From Neobacillus sp. Marseille-Q6967 (lineage in GTDB: Bacteria > Bacillota > Bacilli > Bacillales > Cytobacillaceae), in the NCBI RefSeq assembly GCF_946151075.1, contig NZ_CAMGZB010000001.1:1-64000 (forward strand): a stretch of DNA of 64,000 bases, written 5' to 3'. Shown piece after piece: positions 18,243 to 26,198 of the stretch (its first letter is position 1; every line of letters begins with the position of its first letter). The notes under the pieces were generated by a model. That model did not search any database, was not told where the DNA came from, and saw only the letters and a program-made list of their open reading frames with translations. Position numbers and translations under genes: made by a program.

Positions 18243-18416
18243 ATGAGAAATAAAGTCACCAACTTCCCCAACCAAAACAACAATAAACTAGAAGGTGAAC
18301 CACGCGCAAAAGCAGAATATGCTTCTCGCAGGGCTGATGGGACGATTAATACCCATCCGCAGGAACGGATGCATGCATCAAATCAGCGTGATAAGGATAC
18401 GACTGATTTATTTTAA
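18243..18416 (+). CDS. sspK: Small acid-soluble spore protein K
   Basis: A 57-residue ORF with GGAGG just upstream encodes an Asn/Arg-rich protein. Its core [18 protein letters not shown] and the tail [11 protein letters not shown] match minor SASP K of Bacillus. It lies between yfhJ and yfhH as in B. subtilis. Expression is expected in the forespore. Confidence 0.93.
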   Translation: MRNKVTNFPNQNNNKLEGEPRAKAEYASRRADGTINTHPQERMHASNQRDKDTTDLF

Positions 18417-18426
18417 GTTTCATGTG

Positions 18427-18462
18427 AAAGACAAACCAGAGTGGATGCTTTGGTTTGTCTTT
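18427..18462. terminator. Bidirectional terminator between sspK and yfhH
   Basis: AAAGACAAACCA and TGGTTTGTCTTT form a 12-base perfect stem with a 12-base loop between convergent genes. Confidence 0.87.
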
Positions 18463-18465
18463 CTT

Positions 18466-18783
18466 TCAATGCTTTAACATAGAAATCGGCAGTGCCTCTT
18501 CTTTACCATCACCCTGTAAACGATACCCCCAAGCAAAAACCCCATTCATGTAATCAATTTTAAAATAAGCACCTGGGGCACCCTCAATTTGATAAATTTC
18601 TCCTGGTTTAAACGAGTTTGGATCTAATAAATAGGCTCTAGCCATAACCGCTTTTCTTTCAAGGACGGCAAATTCATTCACCATTCCCATTTGTTCCGCT
18701 TTCCTTGCCTTTTCTTTGAGCATAGCAATTTCTTGTTTGAGTTCCTGTTCTGTCATTTCACTGTATCGTTTCTCTTGCTGCAT
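18466..18783 (-). CDS. yfhH: YfhH (DUF1811) protein
   Basis: The 105-residue protein has a helical N-terminal half (YSEMTEQELKQEIAMLKEKA) and a small beta-barrel-like C-terminal half (FKPGEIYQIEGAPGAYFKI). This matches the DUF1811 family. I chose the ATG at 18783 because AGGAG lies eight bases upstream; the GTG at 18792 overlaps that site. Its neighbour recX is on the same strand. Function is unknown. Confidence 0.83.
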   Translation of the reverse strand: MQQEKRYSEMTEQELKQEIAMLKEKARKAEQMGMVNEFAVLERKAVMARAYLLDPNSFKPGEIYQIEGAPGAYFKIDYMNGVFAWGYRLQGDGKEEALPISMLKH

Positions 18784-18894
18784 CTTTTCCACTCCTAGTT
18801 TTGATTTTCCTTTGATTTTAGTATAGTGAAAATTGGGTAATTAATAAAGAATGAGCTGGGAAGTGTATAACAGCAACAAAGTATTTTAGAAAGT

Positions 18895-18931
18895 AAAAAA
18901 TCATAACGAATTTAGTCGTCATGATTTTTTA
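18895..18931 (-). terminator. Terminator overlapping the 3' end of recX
   Basis: AAAAAATCATaACGA and TCGTcATGATTTTTT form a stem whose right arm includes the last recX codons. T tracts lie on both sides. Confidence 0.75.
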
Positions 18932-19727
18932 TTTCAGATAAATAATTATCAATTAAGTCCATGGAGAAGCCTTTACGGTATAGAGCCTGTTTCATTTTTT
19001 GCTCGTATTCATAACCGCTGAGTTTACTATATTTTCGCTGCGCTTTTTCCCCTTGATATCTTATTGCTTCCATTTCTTCATCATTGTCCTTGTGTTCCCC
19101 TGTTTCACTTATAGCAATCTGAATCACATCATAGGGATACCCTTTTCTAAGGAGTAATTGTTCCACTTTTTGTTTTACAATCTTTTGTGAGTCTTTTGTA
19201 TTCTTATTTATCGATTTGCCACTTAATTTTATTGCCTTCTCTACTTGGTCCGAAATAGAGTATTCTTTCAGTGCTTTTGCAATGAGTTCTTTCCTAATTC
19301 CCTTTTCTTTTAACTCCAAACGAATTAAATCAGGGCCTTTATCGGTTGTATTGATTTGAGTTCTTATATAGGCATAGGTGTATTCCTCATCATTTATGTA
19401 CTTCTGTGAGGATAATTTATGGAGAACCTCATTGATAACAGCTTCTTCAACATCCTTTTTTACGAGGTACTCTCTAACTTCCTTCTCCGACCTCATTCTT
19501 CTAGCAAGGTAGTTAACAGCCAGATTATATGCTTTGCGAATATCATCTTGAAACTGAATTTCTAAGAATGATAAATCATCTAATTCCATTCCCTTTTTAA
19601 GTTGAAATTTAATCAACACATCACTGTCCACACTAAACGCAAACTCTTCCCCTTTACCTTTATCCATAAAGACATTGAAACGATCCTGATTTTTTTGCTG
19701 CGTGGTGATTTTCGTAATAATACCCAT
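18912..19727 (-). CDS. recX: Recombination regulator RecX
   Basis: RecX modulates RecA filaments. The 271-residue product is longer than the E. coli form and typical of Bacillus. It has a short beta-rich N-terminus and then three repeats of three-helix units, marked by RRMRSEKEVREYLVKKDV, YAYIRTQ and LLRKGYPYDVIQIAISE. A fourth helical unit ends in ALYRKGFSMDLIDNYL. It is adjacent to yfhH as in B. subtilis. Confidence 0.92.
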   Translation of the reverse strand: MGIITKITTQQKNQDRFNVFMDKGKGEEFAFSVDSDVLIKFQLKKGMELDDLSFLEIQFQDDIRKAYNLAVNYLARRMRSEKEVREYLVKKDVEEAVINEVLHKLSSQKYINDEEYTYAYIRTQINTTDKGPDLIRLELKEKGIRKELIAKALKEYSISDQVEKAIKLSGKSINKNTKDSQKIVKQKVEQLLLRKGYPYDVIQIAISETGEHKDNDEEMEAIRYQGEKAQRKYSKLSGYEYEQKMKQALYRKGFSMDLIDNYLSEIKNHDD

Positions 19728-19961
19728 GATCCTTCACCTCACCATAACTTTACCATATTCATCATCTTTTGGCTTAAAATAAATGTAGAGGTGGAAAACG
19801 TTTGTTGGCAAAGCACTTGTAGAATGAAGGGCACGGTAGAAAATTTATTTTCGTATGCAGGAGTATCATTCCTTTTCTAATCGGTAAAAATGGAAAATGT
19901 GCTTTATTTTTTCCAGAGGCTTGATAACGATTAACAAAAAATGTTGAAAGGAATGAGCAAA

Positions 19962-20096
19962 ATGGCAGGAAAAAAGAAAAAGGATATGGGTAAAGGGAAG
20001 TATAGTTTAACAAGTACCCAAGAAGTATTATATCAGCGTGATTTTAAATTGGCAGACCGCGCAGGCGGCTTTCACGACAGCAAAACGAAACTTTGA
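19962..20096 (+). CDS. yfhE: YfhE-like small protein
   Basis: This 44-residue basic protein has a lysine-rich N-terminus and ends with a conserved YQRDFKLADRAGGFHDSK segment, as in the YfhE family. I chose the ATG at 19962 because GAAAGGA lies nine bases upstream; an in-frame ATG at 19953 abuts that site. It lies between recX and yfhD, as in other Bacillus. Function is unknown, probably sporulation-associated. Confidence 0.75.
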   Translation: MAGKKKKDMGKGKYSLTSTQEVLYQRDFKLADRAGGFHDSKTKL

Positions 20097-20197
20097 TTGA
20101 TTTTATTACCATTAATGGACCTCTTTCAAATTGCAAAAGCTAGTAAAGGGAACTTTTACGGTTTCCCTCTAGCTCACAATTGAAAGGGGTTTTTATT

Positions 20198-20389
20198 TTG
20201 GGTCGTGCTCAAGGACATAAAACACGTGATAGAAATAAGGCTTCTCTGCCGCAGGTTCCGAAGAATATGAAATCTGATGGCTATGATGTCGAGTATTCAC
20301 AGGAACTTGCTGATCAAGAAGATCTAGAGGCATTAGCACGTGCAAACGCTGCAAATCAGCGTGTTAAGAACAAGACAAAAAGAAAATAA
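20198..20389 (+). CDS. yfhD: YfhD family small protein
   Basis: A 63-residue protein starts at a TTG eight bases after AAAGGGG. Its N-terminus GRAQGHKTRDRNKASLPQVP and its acidic middle EYSQELADQEDLEALARA are typical of YfhD. No membrane segment is seen. A hairpin (AGCTAG...AGGGAA with TTTCCCT...AGCT, about 20138-20173) lies between it and yfhE. Function unknown. Confidence 0.78.
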   Translation: MGRAQGHKTRDRNKASLPQVPKNMKSDGYDVEYSQELADQEDLEALARANAANQRVKNKTKRK

Positions 20390-20437
20390 ATAAGTAAAGC
20401 CGAAGCACATTGCCGGGGGGCAATTTATAAAAAAAAG

Positions 20438-20463
20438 AGAAGCAGGATGTTCCTGCTTCTTTA
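20438..20463 (+). terminator. Terminator of yfhD
   Basis: AGAAGCAGGA-tgt-TCCTGCTTCT forms a ten-base stem flanked by an A tract and T residues. Confidence 0.82.
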
Positions 20464-20474
20464 GATTCTGCGTT

Positions 20475-20643
20475 TGTGGATTATGTGTATAATGTTGGTA
20501 AAAGATTGCAACTCTTTATATGGCGGAGTATTTGAGTGTTTTACTTTTGTGTATAACTATCTGTTGGTAAGTCCGTTGTGTCCTGTGGATAATGTGTATA
20601 AGTCTGTGGAATACTTTAAATTCAGGTATTTTAGTGTGGATAA
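20475..20643 (-). promoter_or_regulatory. DnaA-box cluster
   Basis: Five exact matches to the consensus TTATNCACA on the minus strand occur at 20484-20492, 20548-20556, 20584-20592, 20593-20601 and 20635-20643. Two one-mismatch copies lie at 20475-20483 and 20605-20613. All have the same orientation within 169 bp, and two pairs abut directly. The stretch is non-coding. Such clusters in B. subtilis bind DnaA and restrain replication initiation; that role is inferred here. No DnaA gene or origin lies nearby. Confidence 0.8.
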
Positions 20644-20706
20644 AATCCTGAATAAATGAATATTCATTCAATTTGTTTCTTGTAGCAGGACAATGTGGCT
20701 TATTTC

Positions 20707-20825
20707 CTTTGACCCTACTGCTTTCTGTTTTGGGTTTTGGGTTAATGCAAGGCTTCTGCTTTGACCCAACTCCTTTCATTTTTGCTGTTCCGGTCAGTGC
20801 AGGGATTCTGCTTTGACCGGAACAG
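20707..20825. repeat. Related hairpin repeats between yfhD and hom
   Basis: Two units, 20746-20766 and 20798-20818, match at 19 of 21 bases (TGCARGGMTTCTGCTTTGACC) with a 52 bp period. Each is flanked by its own inverted repeat: TTGGGTTAA/TTGACCCAA (20737-20769) and CTGTTCCGGTCA/TGACCGGAACAG (20785-20825, perfect). A third, poorer CTTTGACCC unit starts at 20708. The flanking arms differ in sequence while remaining complementary, which suggests selection for structure. No T tract follows, so these are not simple terminators. Confidence 0.6.
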
Positions 20826-20920
20826 TAAACATTTTCACAATCTTTCAGTCAAAGAAGATCATTTTCAATGACCGTATCCCCTTTAAATCACACGCTTCAG
20901 GCATTGAGCATTGGTCTAAT

Positions 20921-22150
20921 CTATGAAACAGCCACAGAGTCAAGCGTTTCTTCTTTTATTAGCTTAATTTCCCCTAGTATAGGAAAGCAAAGTACCTCTT
21001 CTTTATTAGCTAGCCATATCAAATCTTTTTTTGCTGCTTTCAGGATGCAGAATCCCGCAACTGATTGATCCACAACAGTAAGCTCCTTCGGTAATTTTTC
21101 GGTTACACCCTGAACAAACCAATACTCCTGTTCTCCCTGCAACGTCTTATCATCCGAAACGAAGCCTGTCGTTTTGGGAACATCAGCTAGTTTGTTTTGG
21201 CATACAAATACCAGGTCTTCAATGATAGCACTTGCTGTCGGAAACATTCCCGCACCGGGACCTTGTAATGTAATGCCTCCGACAATATCAGAACGGACAT
21301 TTACTGCATTTTGCACGCCTTCAACATGATAAAAAGGATGATCCTGGTTGACCAATACCGGTTTCACAACAGCTTTAAGCTCCCCTTCTTTTATGTTAAT
21401 TTGGGCAACATGTTTAAAGCGTAAGCCGTATGTTTCTGCAGCCTCGATTAACTCCCTTGTTATCGCAGTGATTCCCTGCCTTTCAACGTCTTCCCAATTT
21501 GGCTCGTCTCCAAAGGCAATTCTGCTTAAAATCATGGTTTTATAAAACGCATCAAAGCCTTCGACATCGTTGGTAGGGTCTGCTTCCGCAAAGCCGTTTT
21601 GTTGTGCCTGTAAAAGGGCTTCCGCAAATGACTGCTTTTTCTCACGCATCTCCGTTAAAATAAAATTTGAGGTTCCATTAAGGATACCTTGTAATTGATG
21701 TACCCGGTTCACTTTTAGCAAATGCCGGATCGTTTGAATGACCGGGATACCTCCAGCAACTGTTGCCTCAAATCCTACGGATACACCATTTTCCTCCGCA
21801 AGCTTTTGTAATTCCGCCCCATGATGAGCAAACATCTCTTTGTTGGCCGTTATAATGTGACAGCCTCTTTCGATTGATTTTTTTAAGAATAGATGGGGTG
21901 ATTCTTTGCCGACTATAGCCTCTACGACTATATCCAGCTGGGGAAGCTTCAATATATCCTCAAAATCAGAGGTAACCAAAACATCTCCTGAAATATTTCT
22001 TTGTTTTTCCTGGTTCCTGATTAGAATAGCTGCAACCTCTACCTTTTTGCCTAATACCGTTTTAAGCTCCTCCGCATGAGAATGGATGGTTCTGTAAACC
22101 CCTTCTCCAACCGTTCCGAAACCCAAGATAGCTACCTTAATTACCGACAT
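20921..22150 (-). CDS. hom: Homoserine dehydrogenase
   Basis: The enzyme reduces aspartate semialdehyde to homoserine, the branch point to threonine and methionine. The 409-residue protein has the NAD(P)-binding motif ILGFGTVGEGVYR, the GTSNFILTEM segment and the catalytic region EADPTNDVEGFDAFYK with the key lysine. The C-terminal section (about 330-409) is shorter than a complete ACT domain. No thrC or thrB is adjacent. A SAM-I riboswitch and a sigma-A promoter lie upstream, so it is expected to respond to methionine supply. Confidence 0.95.
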   Translation of the reverse strand: MSVIKVAILGFGTVGEGVYRTIHSHAEELKTVLGKKVEVAAILIRNQEKQRNISGDVLVTSDFEDILKLPQLDIVVEAIVGKESPHLFLKKSIERGCHIITANKEMFAHHGAELQKLAEENGVSVGFEATVAGGIPVIQTIRHLLKVNRVHQLQGILNGTSNFILTEMREKKQSFAEALLQAQQNGFAEADPTNDVEGFDAFYKTMILSRIAFGDEPNWEDVERQGITAITRELIEAAETYGLRFKHVAQINIKEGELKAVVKPVLVNQDHPFYHVEGVQNAVNVRSDIVGGITLQGPGAGMFPTASAIIEDLVFVCQNKLADVPKTTGFVSDDKTLQGEQEYWFVQGVTEKLPKELTVVDQSVAGFCILKAAKKDLIWLANKEEVLCFPILGEIKLIKEETLDSVAVS

Positions 22151-22182
22151 TCAAATACACCCCTTTTTTAAGTTTAAGTAAA

Positions 22183-22332
22183 AATAAAAAACCCACTTCA
22201 TAAGAAGAGGGTTCGCTTCCTCCTCTTATCTTTCAGGTTAAAAATAACCTGCAGGAATTAGCACCTTTTCAAGGATTACCTTGATGGTTGCCGGGCTTCA
22301 TCGGGCCATGTCCCTCCGCCACTCTGGATAAG
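22183..22332 (-). promoter_or_regulatory. SAM-I riboswitch (S-box) with terminator, upstream of hom
   Basis: Read on the minus strand, the aptamer runs from GGATAAG-complement CTTATCC (about 22332) through AGAGTGGCGGAGGGA, GCCCGATGAAGCCCGGCAAC and AAGGTGCTAATTCC to GATAAG (about 22225), which closes P1. An intrinsic terminator follows (ACCC-T-CTTC, TTAT loop, GAAG-T-GGGT, then T6, about 22183-22213). Binding of S-adenosylmethionine should favour termination and shut off hom. Confidence 0.95.
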
Positions 22333-22374
22333 AGTTATCTATTTTTTTGAATTAGTTTCCATATTATGAATTGT

Positions 22375-22403
22375 ATTCTAAATGAAACTTAATAAGGTGT
22401 CAA
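22375..22403 (-). promoter_or_regulatory. Sigma-A promoter of the hom riboswitch transcript
   Basis: On the minus strand TTGACA (22398-22403) and TAGAAT (22375-22380) are 17 bp apart, and the predicted start near 22368 lies just upstream of the SAM aptamer. Confidence 0.85.
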
Positions 22404-22417
22404 TATTTTCAAACAAA

Positions 22418-23089
22418 TTAAAGTGGTAATAATGTAACTGTTTCTTTCTCTTTTAGTCGTTGAATCATGTCCAGCCACTCCTGTGGTTTGTTCGATAGGA
22501 TAGAATAATACGTTGTAAGGAAGTCAACGACAAGAGAAGCCGGCAATGCATCCACCTCATCATTCATGGGCATAAAGCAAAAATCCAGACCTTTTACAGC
22601 TTCTCCGTTGTTTTCCCAAGATGGGTGGACGTAATTCAAATCCAGGCGTTTATAACCTAGATGAGATAGTACCTCTCGGCGGACATACGGATCCATTACC
22701 ATTACGCCGCCAAATTCATGGTGACCTACACGGTAAGGATCATAAATTTCAGCAAACATGCCGAAAAGTTCTTTTCCATTCTCAGCTGCCAGCTTCTGTA
22801 AATCCTTTAAACGATTTTGAGCTAAAAATCTTCCTAAACTTAAGCCCGGCTTGCCGATGATAGTAAAATCAGTCATGGCAATATTCCAATCAGGATAATA
22901 ACGGTATTCTGTTGCACCGACAACCTGCTCACCATCAACGGCTATAAATACCCGTATCCCCGGATCCTCTAATGGCTCTTTCCATAAGTCATATTCCAAT
23001 ACTTCTTCAGGAGGAAAAATCTCTCCCATTAAGTCATGTAGTTTTTTAAAATTAGGATCTTCAATGCTTGTAATTCGCTTATAGTCCAT
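22418..23089 (-). CDS. GNAT-like acyltransferase (third gene of nitrilase operon)
   Basis: The 223-residue soluble protein shows a GNAT-like pattern: an N-terminal FKKLHDLMGEIFPPEE, central strands VFIAVDGEQVVGATEYRYYP and a less standard acetyl-CoA loop near residues 80-95. No membrane segment is present. It is the last gene of a three-gene operon (nitrilase, GNAT, this gene) with 15 bp spacing. The substrate is unknown. The hom promoter lies just past its stop codon, so hom transcription starts in this gene's 3' flank. Confidence 0.6.
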   Translation of the reverse strand: MDYKRITSIEDPNFKKLHDLMGEIFPPEEVLEYDLWKEPLEDPGIRVFIAVDGEQVVGATEYRYYPDWNIAMTDFTIIGKPGLSLGRFLAQNRLKDLQKLAAENGKELFGMFAEIYDPYRVGHHEFGGVMVMDPYVRREVLSHLGYKRLDLNYVHPSWENNGEAVKGLDFCFMPMNDEVDALPASLVVDFLTTYYSILSNKPQEWLDMIQRLKEKETVTLLPL

Positions 23090-23104
23090 CTTCTAATCCT
23101 CCAA

Positions 23105-23770
23105 CTATTTTATAAATGGATTTTTCCATTCCATTAACGCGGCATAGTTATGTGATTCTTCGTCATCGAGGTAATCCTTTACTAAGCCAATTGGCACCCG
23201 CCCGCATCGCAGCAAAAACGAGATAACAGGATCTCTTGTTTCCCCTTTTACAACTGCGTCTAAATACTCTTCAGGTGACATCGTTTCAGCAACTTTATGA
23301 TAACCCGGCATTCTGCCTCCACCTAATAGGCGCACCAACCCCTTATGAATCACAACATGATACATTGCCTGCATCATCAATTTTCCAAGACCGAGTTTAC
23401 GGTACTTTGGGCGGACGCTGATATCAACAATATACAAAGTGTTTCCATTCGGATTATGGTTACCTATATAACCATTGTCAGTAATTTCCTCCCAAGTGTG
23501 GTCCAAATGCTGCGGATCAAACTGGGCGCATAAACCCGTCAATGAACCAGCCAATTCACCGTTCACTTCAATACACAATGCACCTTCCGGAAAAAGAGTT
23601 ACGTGATTAGTTAATTGCTCTTCATTCCACCACAGTTCGGATGGAAATGGCGGTGGAAAGCATTCTGACTGTATTTTTATCAGCTCTTTAAAATCATTTT
23701 TTGTATAATTCCGAATGCAAACAGGCACTGGCTTATTTTGATCAAAGACGTAAAATTCACTGCGATACAT
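23105..23770 (-). CDS. GNAT family N-acetyltransferase
   Basis: The 221-residue protein has the acetyl-CoA motif A in SVRPKYRKLGLGKLMMQAM (the R-x-x-G-x-G loop). Preceding strands LCIEVNGELAGSLTGL and the N-terminal NYTKNDFKELIKIQSECFPPPFP are typical of the family. It starts 12 bp after the nitrilase stop codon. The ATG at 23770 is chosen because AAGGGTGA lies just upstream. In B. subtilis YhcX a GNAT domain and a nitrilase domain are fused in one protein, so this split pair may act together. Confidence 0.8.
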   Translation of the reverse strand: MYRSEFYVFDQNKPVPVCIRNYTKNDFKELIKIQSECFPPPFPSELWWNEEQLTNHVTLFPEGALCIEVNGELAGSLTGLCAQFDPQHLDHTWEEITDNGYIGNHNPNGNTLYIVDISVRPKYRKLGLGKLMMQAMYHVVIHKGLVRLLGGGRMPGYHKVAETMSPEEYLDAVVKGETRDPVISFLLRCGRVPIGLVKDYLDDEESHNYAALMEWKNPFIK

Positions 23771-23782
23771 ACTGATCACCCT

Positions 23783-24640
23783 TTATTCCCAATCCGGATA
23801 TAAATCTGTTCTCCGGTCACGCCATGTCGTGACAGAGCCGCGTTCCCTGACCTCGTATAAAAGATCAAGGTCAAGGTCAGCAGTAACGACCATGTCATCA
23901 TTAATCTCACCTTCCACCAAAATACCTTTGGGCGGGAACGGAATATCATTTGGAGTAATAATTACGGCCTGGCCGAAATTAGCACGCATAAAATCAACCG
24001 TTGGAAGTGAACCAACCGTACCTGTTAACACAACATAAACCTGATTCTCAATTGCCCGCGCGTGGCTGGTGTAACGAACACGGTGGAAGCCATGGCGATC
24101 ATCCGTACAAGACGGACAGAAAATAACGTCAGCCCCTTTCGCCTTGGCCATCCGGACAATTTCCGGGAACTCGATATCATAGCAGGTAAGAAGAGCGATT
24201 TTTCCTTTGTCTGTTTCAAAAATTTGAAAGCTGTCCCCCTTCTCCATATTCCACTCGTTGACTTCGGTTGGGGTAATATGAAGCTTCGCCTGCTCCCCAA
24301 TTCGTCCGTCTGGATAAAACAGATGGGCCGTATTATAAAGCTTACCGCCTTTCTCGATTACATGTGTGCCGGCAATGATATGCATATTGGTTTGCTTTGC
24401 AAAATTGGAGAATAATTCCCGGTACTGTTCAGTAAAGTTTGGTAAATCATTTATAGTTAAGCTGTTACCTTTTCCATCCCCGATTGACAATAGCTGTGTA
24501 GTAAAGAACTCAGGAAATAGGACAAACTCAGCACCAAACTCTTCGGCTGTCTTTATATAATGCTCACATTGTGCCGCAAATTCTTCAAAACTCTTAATTG
24601 TATGTAGATGATATTGGACAACAGAAACACGCAATTTCAT
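23783..24640 (-). CDS. Carbon-nitrogen hydrolase (nitrilase superfamily)
   Basis: The 285-residue enzyme has the Glu-Lys-Cys triad of the superfamily: Glu in LFPEFF near residue 43, Lys in AKLHITPTE near 119 and Cys in LLTCYDIEFPE near 154. It should hydrolyse a non-peptide C-N bond such as an amide; substrate specificity cannot be assigned. It is the first gene of an operon with two GNAT-like genes. Confidence 0.87.
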   Translation of the reverse strand: MKLRVSVVQYHLHTIKSFEEFAAQCEHYIKTAEEFGAEFVLFPEFFTTQLLSIGDGKGNSLTINDLPNFTEQYRELFSNFAKQTNMHIIAGTHVIEKGGKLYNTAHLFYPDGRIGEQAKLHITPTEVNEWNMEKGDSFQIFETDKGKIALLTCYDIEFPEIVRMAKAKGADVIFCPSCTDDRHGFHRVRYTSHARAIENQVYVVLTGTVGSLPTVDFMRANFGQAVIITPNDIPFPPKGILVEGEINDDMVVTADLDLDLLYEVRERGSVTTWRDRRTDLYPDWE

Positions 24641-24729
24641 AATATACCTCCCAGCTTTTTTCTAAAAAACCTCATGATAAATTATCTAATATTTTAGTTT
24701 TTAATACAAATAATTGGTATCAAAAGAAA

Positions 24730-24749
24730 AACCACCCTTGAAGGTGGCT
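24730..24749. terminator. Terminator downstream of argH
   Basis: GCCACCTT-c-AAGGGTGG on the minus strand is followed by TTTTTCTTTT. It ends the argGH unit and separates it from the nitrilase operon. Confidence 0.8.
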
Positions 24750-24761
24750 GTAAAAATATTA

Positions 24762-26138
24762 TTATCTTTTGAGCTTGGTTTCACCCAATTTTATTTGTTC
24801 GTTTACTTGTTGTGGTGAAGTTCCCCCAAAGCTGTTTCGGACAGCGACAACGTGCTCTGGAGATAAGACTTTATAGATATCATCTTCGAATAAAGGACTG
24901 AACTCTTGATATTCTTCAAAGCTTAAATCCAGTAAAAACTTTTGCTGCTGGATGCTGTAAAGAACGATTTTTCCAATCACTTCATGCGCTTCACGGAAAG
25001 GGAGCCCTTTTCTAACCAAATAATCCGCAATATCCGTTGCATTGGAAAAGTCATTATTAATGGCTTTTCTCATGACTTCTTTATTAACAGTCATGGTTTC
25101 AATCATTGGTGCCAATAACTGAAGTGACCCTTCAAGTGTCTCTACAGTATCAAACATACCTTCTTTATCTTCTTGAAGGTCCTTGTTATAGGCTAATGGC
25201 AGCCCTTTAAGAACCGTTAATAAGCCAATCAAATTCCCATAAGTCCGTCCGGTTTTTCCTCTTAACAGCTCAGGAACATCCGGGTTTTTCTTTTGCGGCA
25301 TGATGCTTGATCCAGTACAAAAAGAATCGTCTAACTCAACAAATTGGAACTCTTGGCTTGACCAAATAACAAGTTCTTCAGAAAAACGAGAAATATGCGT
25401 CATAATGATGGAGCCGATAGATAAGAATTCCAAAATGAAATCTCTGTCGCTGACAGCATCCATACTGTTAGGATAGATGGTTTCAAAGCCAAGCAGTTCT
25501 GCTACACGTTCCCGGTTAATGGGAAAAGTGGTCCCTGCTAATGCACCAGAGCCAAGCGGCAGCCAATTTACCCGTTTTAAGCTATCCATCAATCGTTCCT
25601 TATCACGCTCAAACATCCAAAAATATGCCATTAAATGATGAGCGAATGAAACCGGCTGCGCACGCTGGAGGTGGGTATATCCAGGAATTAGGGTATGGAC
25701 GTTCTCTTTTGCCTGCTCAAGAAGTGATACTTGAACATCTTCAATGAGCTTAATCAGTTCTGTTGTCTTCGTTCTTAGGTAAAGATGCATATCCGTCGCA
25801 ACTTGGTCATTACGGCTGCGGCCCGTATGAAGCTTGCCGCCGACTGGACCAATTTTTTCAATCAAGAGCTTTTCAATATTCATATGAATATCTTCGTCTT
25901 CAACTAAAAACTCCACTTCATTCTGTTCGACCATTTGTTTAATTTCAAGAAGACCATTTTTGATTGTTTCAGCATCTTCAGCTGGAATAATGCCGCACTC
26001 ACCCAGCATGGTAACATGTGCGATACTGCCGGCAATATCCTCCTTGGCAAGCTTTTGATCAAAAGAAATGGATGCTGTAAATTCTTCAACTAGTTTATTG
26101 GTTTCCTTTGTAAAGCGCCCGCCCCATAACTTGGACAT
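24762..26138 (-). CDS. argH: Argininosuccinate lyase
   Basis: ArgH splits argininosuccinate into arginine and fumarate, the last step of arginine synthesis. The 458-residue protein has the fumarase/aspartase signature [12 protein letters not shown] (near 280, the catalytic serine loop) and the N-terminal [11 protein letters not shown]. The [13 protein letters not shown] segment near 105 and the [16 protein letters not shown] motif are present. It lies 60 bp after argG with a hairpin between. Confidence 0.97.
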   Translation of the reverse strand: MSKLWGGRFTKETNKLVEEFTASISFDQKLAKEDIAGSIAHVTMLGECGIIPAEDAETIKNGLLEIKQMVEQNEVEFLVEDEDIHMNIEKLLIEKIGPVGGKLHTGRSRNDQVATDMHLYLRTKTTELIKLIEDVQVSLLEQAKENVHTLIPGYTHLQRAQPVSFAHHLMAYFWMFERDKERLMDSLKRVNWLPLGSGALAGTTFPINRERVAELLGFETIYPNSMDAVSDRDFILEFLSIGSIIMTHISRFSEELVIWSSQEFQFVELDDSFCTGSSIMPQKKNPDVPELLRGKTGRTYGNLIGLLTVLKGLPLAYNKDLQEDKEGMFDTVETLEGSLQLLAPMIETMTVNKEVMRKAINNDFSNATDIADYLVRKGLPFREAHEVIGKIVLYSIQQQKFLLDLSFEEYQEFSPLFEDDIYKVLSPEHVVAVRNSFGGTSPQQVNEQIKLGETKLKR

Positions 26139-26166
26139 GAATACTTCCTCCTAAAACTAAGAAATT

Positions 26167-26190
26167 TGCCCTCGAATGATTTCGAGGGCA
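26167..26190 (-). other. Stem-loop between argG and argH
   Basis: TGCCCTCGAA-atca-TTCGAGGGCA forms a ten-base stem in the argG-argH junction. There is no strong T tract on the argH side, so it is more likely an RNA-processing or stability element than a full terminator. Confidence 0.65.
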
Positions 26191-26198
26191 CAAGGTTA

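Noticed and set aside
20516..20779. 87-codon minus-strand frame across the DnaA-box cluster
   Set aside because: It has no ribosome binding site or family resemblance, and the interval is explained by boxes and repeats.
24062..24415. Plus-strand open frame opposite the nitrilase gene
   Set aside because: It is antisense to a gene with an intact catalytic triad and has no recognisable domain.
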